A stretch of 55,991 nt of DNA from Isosphaeraceae bacterium (GTDB taxonomy: Bacteria > Planctomycetota > Planctomycetia > Isosphaerales > Isosphaeraceae). Below are positions 28,308 through 36,967 of this stretch, piece after piece. Under the pieces are notes generated by a model. It worked only from the letters and a program-made list of their open reading frames with translations. It did not search any database and was not told where the DNA came from. The position numbers were made by a program, and so were the translations under genes. The stretch covers positions 1 to 55,991 of the forward strand of contig JANXSY010000291.1 of NCBI GenBank assembly GCA_025356435.1, read 5' to 3'. Positions within the stretch are counted from its first letter, which is position 1. Each line of letters opens with the position of its first letter.

Positions 28308-28732
28308 GACTTCTGGTCCTCGGAGGGGTCCGGTTGGAGAGGCCGACATTCGACGGCTCGGGAGGTGGCGACTCGCCGATCCGTGCGGAGTCGTGAGAAT
28401 CCCATGATATCGAAAATCGACGCAATGCGGGTACATCACTATTCGCTGCCCGTCAATAAATCTTGGGAAACCCGAGCCGGAACACAAGACCCCCCCAGAC
28501 CTCCCGACAGACAATCACGGGGAAATCGCCCCAGCGGGAGGAATCGACAACGTCCGTCCCGCCCCGACCGTTCGAGAATGGAGTCGGAAACGTTCCAGGG
28601 AAAGGGGCGTCTCGAGATGGGGATTAATGGCCGACGCAGAACGGCCCGTCCCGGCCTTCCCTCGATCGGATCGATCGAGAGAGCGGCGGGGACGGGCCGG
28701 GGATGATGGCATTGGGGGTCGCCCGGGACGGG
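28308..28732. other. intergenic region between the GTPase cluster and fliA
   Basis: No gene is visible. The region carries the promoter side of the minus-strand GTPase cluster and the 3' side of fliA. It contains a long inverted repeat at 28642-28699, listed separately, and a short AT-rich patch near 28400-28465. Confidence 0.5.
28642..28699 (-). terminator. possible terminator after fliA
   Basis: CGGCCCGTCCC at 28642-28652 pairs with GGGACGGGCCG at 28689-28699, with a nested palindrome (GATCGGATCGATC) in the loop. It lies 34 bases after the fliA stop on the minus strand. The run of T residues after the stem is poor, so termination strength is uncertain. Confidence 0.4.
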
Positions 28733-29509
28733 TCAGGTGCCGAACTCGGGGCGGCGGGTGTTGAGCTGAGACTGGAGCCGCTGGATGATCGACGAGTGCA
28801 TCTGGGAGACCCGCGACTCGCTCAGGTCGAGCGTCGCGCCGATCTCTTTCATCGTCAGTTCTTCATAGTAGTAGAGGATAATAATCAGGCGTTCGTTGCG
28901 GTTAAGGCCCTTGGTCACCATACGCATCAGGTCTTTGCGCTGGAGGCGACGGGTGGGGTCTTCGCCCTTCTTGTCTTCGAGAATGTCGATCTCGCGAACG
29001 TCTTTGTAGCTATCGGTCTCGTACCACTTCTTGTTGAGGCTGATGAGGCCGACGGCGTTGGCGTCCATCGCCATCTTGTCGTATTCCGGCATCGGCAGGC
29101 CGAGGCGCTCGGCGAGTTCGGTGTCGGTCGGCGGCCGGCCGTGCTGGGATTCGAGGGCCTTGCGGGCCTCTTCCATCTTGGAGTGTTTCGAGCGGACCAG
29201 CCGGGGCACCCAGTCCATCGTGCGCAGCTCGTCGAGCATCGCGCCTCGGATTCGGGGGACGCAGTAGGTCTCAAACTTCACGCCGCGACCGAGGTCGAAG
29301 GCGTCGATAGCGTCCATCAGGCCGAAGACGCCGGCGGAGATCAGGTCGTCAAGATCGACCCCCTCCGGCAGCCGTTGCCAGATGCGCTCTGCGTTGTACT
29401 TGACGAGCGGCAGATAGCGCTCGACGAGCCTATTCCGCAAGGGCGTGGTGGGGTGTTCCTTGAACTCCCGCCAGAGTTCCGTGACATCCACGTCCAGCTT
29501 GGTTGACAT
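28733..29509 (-). CDS. fliA: RNA polymerase sigma factor FliA (sigma-28, WhiG/FliA family)
   Basis: A 258-residue sigma-70 family protein of the FliA/WhiG group. Region 2 is visible at YLPLVKYNAERIWQRLPEG, followed by DLDDLISAGVFGLMDAIDAF and FETYCVPRIRGAMLDELRTM. Region 3 reads GRPPTDTELAERLGLPMPEY. Region 4 (ERLIIILYYYEELTMKEIGA, then TLDLSESRVSQMHSSIIQRL) is the -35-binding helix-turn-helix. GGAGG stands eight bases before the ATG at 29509. It directs RNA polymerase to late flagellar-type promoters in other bacteria. Here it ends the flagellar operon. Its anti-sigma factor FlgM is not in the window. Confidence 0.95.
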   Translation of the reverse strand: MSTKLDVDVTELWREFKEHPTTPLRNRLVERYLPLVKYNAERIWQRLPEGVDLDDLISAGVFGLMDAIDAFDLGRGVKFETYCVPRIRGAMLDELRTMDWVPRLVRSKHSKMEEARKALESQHGRPPTDTELAERLGLPMPEYDKMAMDANAVGLISLNKKWYETDSYKDVREIDILEDKKGEDPTRRLQRKDLMRMVTKGLNRNERLIIILYYYEELTMKEIGATLDLSESRVSQMHSSIIQRLQSQLNTRRPEFGT

Positions 29510-29732
29510 CCTGCAGACCTCCATGTCGGCTGCGAGAGCGGCACTTCCTGTGCAGAATCGGGCGTGGTGATGCGTCGCTCGTCGGCGACGGATTCGACGA
29601 CTCCGGTCCGGTCAGGCCCTCGCAGGCCATCGCTTCCCGGTCACCACTCTCGACTCTCCCGCGGTCCAAGGAACCCGTATTCATCCTATGTATCGGACAT
29701 TCAGTGCGACCGGCTTGAGTCGCACTATCAAA

Positions 29733-29939
29733 TTAAGCCGGACAATCAGCGCGATCAACGTCGCGAGATCGCGCGGACCGGCTCCATCGCGCCGCAAACA
29801 CCGCCAGCAGGCCGAGGCCGAGCGGGCGTGAACGGGGCGGCTTGGCACCGGCGGGGGGGTCGCAAGTGCCCGCCATCGGACCTTCGCCCCCGGCATGCGA
29901 ACGGACCAGTCGTCGGAGTCCATCGGCTTGGTCGGACAT
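29733..29939 (-). CDS. truncated FlhG-like protein retaining only the DQAxxLR motif
   Basis: A 68-residue reading frame with a good ribosome-binding site (GAGGGA, five bases before the ATG). It begins MSDQADGLRRLVRSHAG, an exact match to the DQAxxLR activator helix at the N terminus of FlhG/YlxH (MinD-type ATPase). It sits exactly where flhG is normally found, between flhF and fliA. The Walker A, switch and membrane-helix regions of the ATPase are absent: the rest is a Pro/Arg/Gly-rich stretch that ends at TAA. No other frame in the 200-base interval holds a MinD-type motif. Either it is the relic of a deleted flhG, or a minimal FlhF-stimulating peptide is retained. The rest of the interval to fliA (29510-29732) is empty. 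Confidence 0.65.
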   Translation of the reverse strand: MSDQADGLRRLVRSHAGGEGPMAGTCDPPAGAKPPRSRPLGLGLLAVFAARWSRSARSRDVDRADCPA

Positions 29940-29995
29940 GGCTATCCCTCGTCGTCCATCGGACGGGAACCCGTGCAAAAATGACTCACGCGGAA

Positions 29996-31117
29996 TCATC
30001 CCACCACCTCATGTCCCAGGATCAGTCGGGCCAGCCGTGAGCGGTTCGCGGCCTCAATGTCGTCGGGCACCGCCTGACCGGTCGTCAGATAACTCACTGG
30101 TCGGTTCGCCTGGCCGAGCACGGCGAGCACGCCGCCCAGGCCGTCGGCTTCATCAAGCTTGGTAAGGATCAGCCGATCGGCCCTCGCGACCGAGAACCGT
30201 TCGACCGCCGCCCGCAGGCTCCGCTCTCCCGCCACCGCGCTCAAGACGAGATGGATCTCGTCGGGCTGGGCGGCGGCAAGGAAGTCGGCAAGCTCGCGGA
30301 TCTTAACTTCGTCTCGCGGGCTGCGACCCGCTGTGTCAATGAGCACGAGATCGACATCACCGAGTTCGTCGATGGCTCGCCGCATGTCGCCCGGGGCGTT
30401 CGCGACGGCGAGAGGGATGTCGATGATCTCGGCATAAGTGCGAAGCTGTTCGACGGCCGCAATCCGATAGGTGTCGACCGTGACCAGGCCGGGCCTCAGC
30501 CCCTTTGAGAGCTTGAAATCGGCCGCGAGCTTGGCGACGGTGGTCGTCTTGCCGACGCCGGTCGGACCGATCAGCGCGACAACCCGCCTCGTCCCCGCAA
30601 CAGCCGCGATCGGGGGTGCGATCTGTACGCATTCCTCGACCGCCTCGCGGAGCGCGGCCCGGATCGCCTCAGGGCGATGGACCTCGTCAGGTTCGAGCTG
30701 TTCGGCCACGAATCGCACCAGGCGACGGCAGAGGGCCTCGGGCACTTCGGCTTCGAGCAGGGTTGAATAGGTCGGCACGAGGGCGGTCGGTAGGTCGGGC
30801 AGGAGATGGTCGATCCGGCCCATTCGGCTGAGGTCAGTGACGATCGCGTGCAGTTGCCCGAGCTGGTCGCCAAACTGCGAACGGAGCGAGTCCGAAGCGG
30901 CCGAGACCGGGATGCCGGCACTGACGAGCAGCGACGAGGGCGCGGGCGAACGGTCGCTCGCCGTGACCTCGACCTGCTCTCGCGGGCCGAGGCCAAACAG
31001 CCGCCTTCGCCGAACTTCGCGGGTGTTGAGGATCACGGCGTCGCCGCCGAGGTCGCGGCGCACTTGCGCCAGCGCTTCCTTCAACGTCCCCGCTCGGTAA
31101 GTCTTCGCGCTCGTCAT
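29996..31117 (-). CDS. flhF: flagellar biosynthesis SRP-type GTPase FlhF
   Basis: A 373-residue protein with the FlhF arrangement. A short N-terminal basic domain (KTYRAGTLKEALAQVRRDLG, then ILNTREVRRRR) leads to an N-type helical domain (about 80-165) and the SRP-type G domain. In it are the P-loop GPTGVGKTTT at residues 184-193, KLAADFKLSKG, the VDTYRIAAVEQLRTYA motif, DLVLIDTAGRSPRDE and LTKLDEADGLGG. FlhF places the flagellum or its first export components at the cell pole or another site, and its GTPase is normally stimulated by FlhG. The downstream stub keeps the FlhG activator motif only. It follows flhA with a 55-base gap. Confidence 0.95.
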   Translation of the reverse strand: MTSAKTYRAGTLKEALAQVRRDLGGDAVILNTREVRRRRLFGLGPREQVEVTASDRSPAPSSLLVSAGIPVSAASDSLRSQFGDQLGQLHAIVTDLSRMGRIDHLLPDLPTALVPTYSTLLEAEVPEALCRRLVRFVAEQLEPDEVHRPEAIRAALREAVEECVQIAPPIAAVAGTRRVVALIGPTGVGKTTTVAKLAADFKLSKGLRPGLVTVDTYRIAAVEQLRTYAEIIDIPLAVANAPGDMRRAIDELGDVDLVLIDTAGRSPRDEVKIRELADFLAAAQPDEIHLVLSAVAGERSLRAAVERFSVARADRLILTKLDEADGLGGVLAVLGQANRPVSYLTTGQAVPDDIEAANRSRLARLILGHEVVG

Positions 31118-31172
31118 CCCTGATAGGTATCCTAGGAAAAATGGGGAAATCGACGTCGGGCCGTGGCTCGCT

Positions 31173-33299
31173 CTATGGGGTCAGGGTGTTGGAAGTGACC
31201 CCGCTCGCCTCTTCGGTGGCTTCATCCTCGGCCACCATGCCGTATTCCTCGACCGGGGTGTCTCTGGGGATTTCACGCTGGCTGAGCACGATGAGCCGGG
31301 GCAAGTCGGCCCTCGTCAGGTCTTTGAGCACGGGGCGGGCCTGCGCCGAACCGAGCACGATCGGGGGATATCCAGCCGCGACCAGCGGGCCGACGGCCAT
31401 CGCCACTGCGCGGACGAGGTCACGCACCGCGTCGACGCCAAGCGCTGCGTCGGGCCGGGTCTCGTCCTGACCGACCGAGACCAGCAGGTCGTCGACCGCC
31501 TTCGAGAGGGCGACGACCCGGAGCCGCCCATCCTTGCCGAGATAACCCTGCACGATCCGCCGGGCGAGGCCGCGACGGACGAACTCGGTAAGCGCGTCGG
31601 CATCTCGGGTCTTGCCGGCGTGGACGGCGAGCGTTTCGAGGATCGTCTCCAGGTCACGGACGCTGACACGTTCACGCAAGAGGTTCTGCAACACTTGCTG
31701 GATCTCCCCAGCGCGGAGCAGTCCGGGAACGACTTCGTCGACGAGCGTGGGTGAGGTGACGCGGGCCTTCTCCAGTAGACGGCCGACCTGTTCGCGGGTC
31801 ATCAACTCGTCGGCATGACCGAGCACGACCTCGCCGAAATGGCCCGCCACGACGGCCGACGCCTCAATGACCCGGCAGCCTGCAAGCTCAGCCACTTCGC
31901 GGCCGTCAGCGTGAATCCAGACGGCGGGCTGGCCCGTCATCGGGTCAACGCCATCGCGTCCCTCGGGCCGAGTCACCAGCCCAGCGGGGGGCACCGCGAG
32001 CAGCCGTCCCGCGTGGGCGACCCCCTGGCCGACGACCGTACCTCGAATTTTGATCCGGTATTCGTGCGGGCCAAGGCCGATCTCGTCGCGGATACGCACC
32101 TGCGGCACGATCAGGCCGAGGTCTTGCGCGACCCGGTGGCGGATGGCTCGAAGGCGATCGAGCAAGTCTCCGCCCCTTGTGGGATCGGCCAGGCTGATGA
32201 GCCGGAAACCGATCTCCAATTCGAGCGGGTCGACGTGGAGCAGGTCTTCCATTCGTTCTGAAGGCGGCTCGATCGCCGGGGCCGGCTCGGGCTCAGCCTC
32301 TTGCGGCCGGTCCTGGTCCCGTCTCGTGAGCCCATAGGCACCGATGCCAAGCGCGGCGGCAATCGTGAGCAGGGGTACTTTCGGCAGGGCGGTGAACGCG
32401 AGGAGCGCCAGGAAGACGGCCGCCACCGCAAGCACCCGGGGCCGGCCGAGAAGCTGGCCGACAACCTCGCCACCAAGGTCAGAGTCTTCGCTCGACCGCG
32501 TGACGATCAGCCCCGCCGCGAGGGCGGTCAAGAAGGCGGGCACCTGGCTGACGAGTCCGTCGCCGATTGTGAGCTTGGTGAAGACGTCAGCCGCCTGGGC
32601 GAAGCTCATCTTGTAGTTGACGATCCCGAGGAACAGCCCCGCGCCGATGTTCACGAGGGTGATAATCACCCCCGCGATCGCGTCGCCCCGGACGAACTTC
32701 CCGGCCCCGTCCATCGCCCCGAAGAAGTCGGCCTGGCGGTGAACCTGCAGGCGGCGGTGGTGGGCCTGGTGCTGGTCAATCAGGCCGGCGTGAAGGTCAG
32801 CGTCAATCGCCATCTGGCGGCCGGGCATGCCGTCGAGCATGAACCGGGCGGCGACCTCGCTGATGCGCGTCGCCCCCTTCGTGATGACGACGAACTGGAT
32901 CACAAAAATGATCACGAAAATGATCACGCCAACGACCACCTGATCCCCGGCCACAAACTCGCCGAACGCCCGGATCACCCCACCGGCCGCGTCGAGGCCG
33001 TTGGTCCCAGCGCGGGTAAGGGTGAGCCGCGTCGTCGCGACATTGAGCACGAGTCGGGTGAGCGTCGTGGTCAGGAGGATGGTCGGAAAGGCGCTGAATT
33101 CGAGCGGCGAGCGGATCGCCAGCGTGGTGAGCAGGACGAGCACTGCGAGCGTGATGTTCGCGGCGAGCAGCAAGTCGAGCACGACCGGCGGCACGGGCAC
33201 GATGAAGACCAGGAGTGCCCCCACGAATGTGACCGGGAGGACGACGCCGGTGAGGCGTGACCAGCCGGTGACCAGGGGGTTCGCGGTCGCCGATGACAT
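31173..33299 (-). CDS. flhA: flagellar export gate protein FlhA
   Basis: A 708-residue protein that forms the nonameric ring of the export gate. The N-terminal half has about eight membrane helices, including LVFIVPVPPVVLDLLLAANI, the FHIPEP-type segment (TTTLTRLVLNVATTRLTLTR), GVIIFVIIFVIQFVVITKGA and the ADFFGAMDGAGKFVRGDAIA loop, which is highly conserved in the FHIPEP family. The cytoplasmic half (about 330-708) is a normal FlhA-C domain, with LRIRDEIGLGPHEYRIKIRG-like strand order and a Glu/Arg-rich end. The ATG at 33299 was chosen because sequence upstream of it lacks family similarity. A 185-base gap separates it from flhB. Confidence 0.96.
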   Translation of the reverse strand: MSSATANPLVTGWSRLTGVVLPVTFVGALLVFIVPVPPVVLDLLLAANITLAVLVLLTTLAIRSPLEFSAFPTILLTTTLTRLVLNVATTRLTLTRAGTNGLDAAGGVIRAFGEFVAGDQVVVGVIIFVIIFVIQFVVITKGATRISEVAARFMLDGMPGRQMAIDADLHAGLIDQHQAHHRRLQVHRQADFFGAMDGAGKFVRGDAIAGVIITLVNIGAGLFLGIVNYKMSFAQAADVFTKLTIGDGLVSQVPAFLTALAAGLIVTRSSEDSDLGGEVVGQLLGRPRVLAVAAVFLALLAFTALPKVPLLTIAAALGIGAYGLTRRDQDRPQEAEPEPAPAIEPPSERMEDLLHVDPLELEIGFRLISLADPTRGGDLLDRLRAIRHRVAQDLGLIVPQVRIRDEIGLGPHEYRIKIRGTVVGQGVAHAGRLLAVPPAGLVTRPEGRDGVDPMTGQPAVWIHADGREVAELAGCRVIEASAVVAGHFGEVVLGHADELMTREQVGRLLEKARVTSPTLVDEVVPGLLRAGEIQQVLQNLLRERVSVRDLETILETLAVHAGKTRDADALTEFVRRGLARRIVQGYLGKDGRLRVVALSKAVDDLLVSVGQDETRPDAALGVDAVRDLVRAVAMAVGPLVAAGYPPIVLGSAQARPVLKDLTRADLPRLIVLSQREIPRDTPVEEYGMVAEDEATEEASGVTSNTLTP

Positions 33300-33484
33300 C
33301 CGTTCCACTCTCCAACGCCACGTCTCGCTTGCAGACGTAGGCAGACGTTTTGCGATCTCGCGGACCTCGCGGGATAGCGGTAAACCGATGCGGAATAGGT
33401 CGTGGGATGAGCCTCGGATGTGTGGCCGGACGATACACCGGACCCCCCGACGTGTCCAGCCCGATTGGCGTCTCGAAAGCCGGA

Positions 33485-34510
33485 CTAATCGGGCCACGCC
33501 GCCGCCAGGTCGGTCGCCAGGTCGGCCGTGATCGGCTGGTTCGGCTTGGCCGCGAGCCGAGCTAGCTTCGTCGCGAGATCGGGCCGATCCACAGCCGTGA
33601 CTCGCACCGATTGCGCTGACCGGCGCAAGGCCGCCCCGGTCGGGCCGCTCGCCGCCGATCGGACCGAAACTCGTTTGGGCGGCGGTCCTCCGTCGAGGAT
33701 CACGGTGAGGCTATTGTCACCCGTGACGATCAATGTCGCGCCGGCCACCAGCTCGGGCGAGTCGCCACGCATCGCCCTGGCGATTCTCCGACGCCTCCCT
33801 CGCATGGCGGAGTCGCCGTCGGTCGCCTTCTGGTCCTCGCGGGCTTCTTCGGGGGTCAGGCGGAGGAGTCCGTCGAACCGAAGGCGTTGGATTGCGTAAT
33901 CGAGCAGACCGAGGAGAGAGGCCACGATCGCCATCGTGACGAGCAGACCTCGCAGGGCATCGGCCCAGAGGTGAGCGAGTACAACTGTCTCCATTCGACC
34001 CAGTCGCCCCAGGCCACTGATATTTGACCGGACGGCCCAGACCGCGACGGCCAGCACGATCGTCGTCTTCCCCAGAATCCACGCCCCTCGCCCTGCCCTC
34101 GCAGCCAACCCACGTCCCGCCCCGCCTGCCCAGAGCCGCCCGAGATTGGGGGCCAACAGGTTTGGTGCCCACATCACCCCCACCTGAACCTGGTGCGCGA
34201 CGACTCCCGCCGTGATCAGTCCCAAGAGCACGATCGCGAGCGGGCCGATCACCGCGAACGCCGAGGCGCGAAGGTGCGACACGGTCTCCGAGAGATCAAG
34301 GGTGATAGGAAGCTCGGCCGACCACGGGCCGCGAACCAGGGTGAGCAGGCCCGAGACGAGCGAGTCGCCGACGACGCCCAGAAGCAGGCTCGCCGCGAGC
34401 AGCGCCGCAGCACCCGTCAGTTCGGGGCTGTGTGCGACCTGGCCTTGCTCGCGCGCCTGCTGACGCCGCAGCTTTGAGGGGGCCTGGGTGCGGTCTTCTG
34501 ACTCGGCCAT
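33485..34510 (-). CDS. flhB: flagellar export switch protein FlhB, NPTH motif replaced
   Basis: A 341-residue protein, with the FlhB opening MAESEDRTQAPSKLRRQQAR and EQGQVAHSPELTGAAALLA, four membrane helices up to about residue 200, and a basic linker. The C-terminal domain aligns with FlhB-C, but the strand with the self-cleavage site reads ATLIVTGDNSLTVIL where VVITNPTHYAVAL is expected. So NPTH is replaced by GDNS (residues 264-267), with Asn and Pro both lost. The remaining FlhB-C pattern is recognisable (DLATKLARLAAKPNQPITAD). Normal FlhB switches substrate class after cleaving itself between Asn and Pro, so this protein should not cleave. The start is one base after fliR's stop region. 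Confidence 0.9.
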   Translation of the reverse strand: MAESEDRTQAPSKLRRQQAREQGQVAHSPELTGAAALLAASLLLGVVGDSLVSGLLTLVRGPWSAELPITLDLSETVSHLRASAFAVIGPLAIVLLGLITAGVVAHQVQVGVMWAPNLLAPNLGRLWAGGAGRGLAARAGRGAWILGKTTIVLAVAVWAVRSNISGLGRLGRMETVVLAHLWADALRGLLVTMAIVASLLGLLDYAIQRLRFDGLLRLTPEEAREDQKATDGDSAMRGRRRRIARAMRGDSPELVAGATLIVTGDNSLTVILDGGPPPKRVSVRSAASGPTGAALRRSAQSVRVTAVDRPDLATKLARLAAKPNQPITADLATDLAAAWPD

Positions 34511-34511
34511 A

Positions 34512-35252
34512 TTAGCCTCCGCCCGAGCCGGGCATCGGCCACGCCGACCACGCGGCGGCGAGGGTTCCGGCGAGCGCCACTGCCCCCAGCATCGCCAGCA
34601 AGAGGCCCAGGGCATAGCGTACGGGGAGCGACATCGTGGCCAGCGGCAGCGACGGCGCGGCGCGGCCGATCAGGCCGAGGGCCACACCCGCCAGCGTGAG
34701 CGCGATCGCCGGCGGCGCGGCGGCGCGGATCGCCAGCGCGAGCGCCCGACCGACCCGGCCGAACGCGATCTCGGCGGTCTCCAGCGTCAGGCTGAGTTCC
34801 CCCACGGGCATCGCCTCATAACTCTCGATCAGCGAGCGGACGAGCATCAGCGGACCATCGAGCGCGAGGAACACGCCCAACGCGACCAGCCCATAGAGAT
34901 GCCCGAGCGGCGTGAGTTCGTCCCCGGCGTCGGGATCGAAGAGCGCGGCGGCCGAGAGCCCGGCTTGCACGCCGACAACCTCGCCCGCCTGCCTGGCCCC
35001 CGCGATGACGAGTCCCGCCGACCAGCCAAGTCCCGCGCCGATGAGCAACTCGCACAGACATGCCGATACAATCGCGTAGACACCCTGGGGCACATCCATC
35101 CCCGGCCCGACCACCGGCGCGATCACCGAGGCGAGCGCAATCGCCAGCAAGAGCCGGAATCTCGGCTCCAACCCCGGCGCGGCCAGGACCGGGGCCGTCG
35201 CTCCGAGGCCGAGAGTCCGGGCCAGTACGAGCATCGCGGAGACGGGGTTCAC
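34512..35252 (-). CDS. fliR: flagellar export gate protein FliR
   Basis: A 246-residue protein with six hydrophobic segments and the FliR order: LARTLGLGATAPVLAAPGLE with FRLLLAIALASVIAPVV, the ELLIGAGLGWSAGLVIAGAR-type conserved helix with the GE-VVGVQAGLSAAALFDPDA loop, LVALGVFLALDGPLMLVRSL, FGRVGRALALAIRAAAPPAI and ALGLIGRAAPSLPLATMSLP. FliR co-assembles with FliP and FliQ to form the export channel. The start is a GTG at 35252, one base after the fliQ stop. flhB begins one base after its stop, so this end of the operon is very compact. Confidence 0.93.
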   Translation of the reverse strand: MNPVSAMLVLARTLGLGATAPVLAAPGLEPRFRLLLAIALASVIAPVVGPGMDVPQGVYAIVSACLCELLIGAGLGWSAGLVIAGARQAGEVVGVQAGLSAAALFDPDAGDELTPLGHLYGLVALGVFLALDGPLMLVRSLIESYEAMPVGELSLTLETAEIAFGRVGRALALAIRAAAPPAIALTLAGVALGLIGRAAPSLPLATMSLPVRYALGLLLAMLGAVALAGTLAAAWSAWPMPGSGGG

Positions 35253-35253
35253 C

Positions 35254-35520
35254 CTAGATCATCTCCGGGATCGACCCAATCATCTCGACCGCATAGGCCA
35301 CCCACCGCGCCACCAACCACGGCAGGACGACGAGCACCACGACCACCACCGCGATCAGACGCGGCACCTGCGCGACAACCTGCTCGTGCATCTGCGTCAT
35401 CGTCTGCAAGACGCCGATCACCAGGCCGACCAGCAGCGCCACCGCGAGCGGCGGGCCGCCAAGCAGCAGGGCCATGCGGAGGGCACCGCGCGACCAATCG
35501 ATGACGTTTGACGTGCTCAT
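35254..35520 (-). CDS. fliQ: flagellar export gate protein FliQ
   Basis: An 88-residue protein of two membrane helices separated by the conserved QVVAQVPRLI-type loop, as in FliQ: LLGGPPLAVALLVGLVIGVL, then QTMTQMHEQVVAQVPRLIAV and a VVVVLVVLPWLVARWVAYAV second helix. FliQ normally surrounds the FliP5R1 core. The ATG at 35520 is preferred over an upstream in-frame extension that has no hydrophobic or conserved sequence. Gaps to fliP (19 bases) and fliR (one base) indicate co-translation. Confidence 0.93.
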   Translation of the reverse strand: MSTSNVIDWSRGALRMALLLGGPPLAVALLVGLVIGVLQTMTQMHEQVVAQVPRLIAVVVVVLVVLPWLVARWVAYAVEMIGSIPEMI

Positions 35521-35539
35521 CGGAATCTCCGAGTGAAGG

Positions 35540-36382
35540 TCAGCCCGCGCCGCGGATCGAGAATGTCTGCAAAAGACGCGACGCCACGAGCAGCCAGCCA
35601 TCGGCCAGCACGAACAGGATCAGCTTGAGCGGCAACGACACCATCGATGGCGGGAGCATGAACATCCCCATCGCCGCCAAGACTGCCGCGACCACAAGGT
35701 CAATCACCAGGAACGGCAGGTAAATGATAAAACCGATCGTCAGCGCCGTCGTCAGCTCGCTCAGCAAGAATGCGGGCGCAATCACAAGGAACGGATACTC
35801 ATCCCCGTATTCAGGCTCGATGGCATTCGGCTCGGCATAACTGTGAAGGTCGGTGAGATAATGGCCGTGGTTCGTCCGGACAATCTGATCGACCATGAAG
35901 ATCTTGATCGGCTTCGATCCGGCCTCCCAGGCCTTCTCCGGCGTGATCTTGTTCGCCATCAATGGGGCGACGGCGCGTTCATAGACCACCTCGCCAACCG
36001 GCTTCATCACCAGCGCTGTGAGCAAGAGCGCCAGCGCGGTGAGGACTTGATTCCCCGGAATCTGGGGGCTTCCCAACGCCTGTCTCAACAGGACCAGGAC
36101 GATCTGAATCCGCACGAACGACGTGAGCATCAACACCGCCGCCGGCGCGAGCGAGACGAGCGCGAACAGACCGACGGTCTGCACGCTCTTCCAGACGTCG
36201 GGACCATTCGGCAGGCTGATCGGAGTCGCGGCAGCAGGAGCGACCGGCTTGCTCGCCTCGACGACACTGACGGGTGCGTTGGCCTTCGTCAACGGAGATT
36301 CAGCTCGCGCGGCGGAGACGAACATTGCCAGCCCGAACAGGATCAACGAAGGTCGAATCCACGTGGCTGATGATGCCTTCAT
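35540..36382 (-). CDS. fliP: flagellar export gate protein FliP
   Basis: A 280-residue protein with a signal peptide (ILFGLAMFVSAARA), an uncharged Pro/Ala-rich linker and four membrane helices of the FliP type: LVSLAPAAVLMLTSFVRIQI, VLVLLRQALGSPQIPGNQVL, then a periplasmic segment, and FLVIAPAFLLSELTTALTIG with IIYLPFLVIDLVVAAVLAAM and MFMLPPSMVSLPLKLILFVL. The conserved LPFLVIDLV and MLPP segments are intact. The periplasmic loop carries an insert rich in acidic residues (HSYAEPNAIEPEYGDEYP). FliP, FliR and FliQ form the channel of the export apparatus. The ATG overlaps the fliO stop (ATGA). Confidence 0.95.
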   Translation of the reverse strand: MKASSATWIRPSLILFGLAMFVSAARAESPLTKANAPVSVVEASKPVAPAAATPISLPNGPDVWKSVQTVGLFALVSLAPAAVLMLTSFVRIQIVLVLLRQALGSPQIPGNQVLTALALLLTALVMKPVGEVVYERAVAPLMANKITPEKAWEAGSKPIKIFMVDQIVRTNHGHYLTDLHSYAEPNAIEPEYGDEYPFLVIAPAFLLSELTTALTIGFIIYLPFLVIDLVVAAVLAAMGMFMLPPSMVSLPLKLILFVLADGWLLVASRLLQTFSIRGAG

Positions 36383-36876
36383 ACCTCACCTCCAACCCGG
36401 ACGCGGGATATCATGGACGAGGCCGTCCGGGCCTTCGCCGGCTCTGCCTCGTCTGATCCCATCTCTCCGAGCAGGGTCGGCGCGCCTTGAGGGCCGGTGC
36501 CGATGATCAGGACCTTGTCGCCCGCCTTGAGCAAGTAGACCGAGTGCTTGGGCGACAGGCTCGTCCGACCAATCACGCGGAGCGGGCTGGTTTCGGACTT
36601 CGGCAGATACTTGCGCGAGGCCAGGCTCACGCCGCCGAACACCGCCAGGGCCACAGCGATCCCCGCCGTGCCAAGCCACCACCCCCCGGAAGATGTTGAA
36701 GATATGGCCGAGGGCCGGTCGATCTTAAGATGTGGGATGGTCTTGTATCGTCCGTCCTGGGTCGGCAAAAAAGCAGGCGACGCGGGACCGTCAGCGCTTG
36801 CCGCGCGCGGAACGAGGGTCACCCCAATGACGAGGGCGGCCCACAGGAAGCGCGGGGGTCTTGAGGTGCTGGGCAT
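36379..36876 (-). CDS. fliO: flagellar protein FliO
   Basis: A 165-residue protein with an N-terminal signal (WAALVIGVTLVPRAASA), an exported linker of about 50 residues, a membrane helix (WLGTAGIAVALAVFGGVSLA) and a cytoplasmic domain. That domain has the FliO pattern SPLRVIGRTSLSPKHSVYLL followed by KAGDKVLIIGTGPQGAPTLL. FliO helps FliP assemble. The position just before fliP, with ATGA overlap, agrees with this assignment. FliO is poorly conserved, so the identification rests on the C-terminal pattern and gene order. Confidence 0.85.
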   Translation of the reverse strand: MPSTSRPPRFLWAALVIGVTLVPRAASADGPASPAFLPTQDGRYKTIPHLKIDRPSAISSTSSGGWWLGTAGIAVALAVFGGVSLASRKYLPKSETSPLRVIGRTSLSPKHSVYLLKAGDKVLIIGTGPQGAPTLLGEMGSDEAEPAKARTASSMISRVRVGGEV

Positions 36877-36967
36877 GGGCAAATCCTTCGCCTGGCCGTC
36901 GTCCTGGGATGCGGGGCGGTGATCGGGGGACCAGCCGCTCCGGGCCGATCCCCTCCTCAACATCAAA

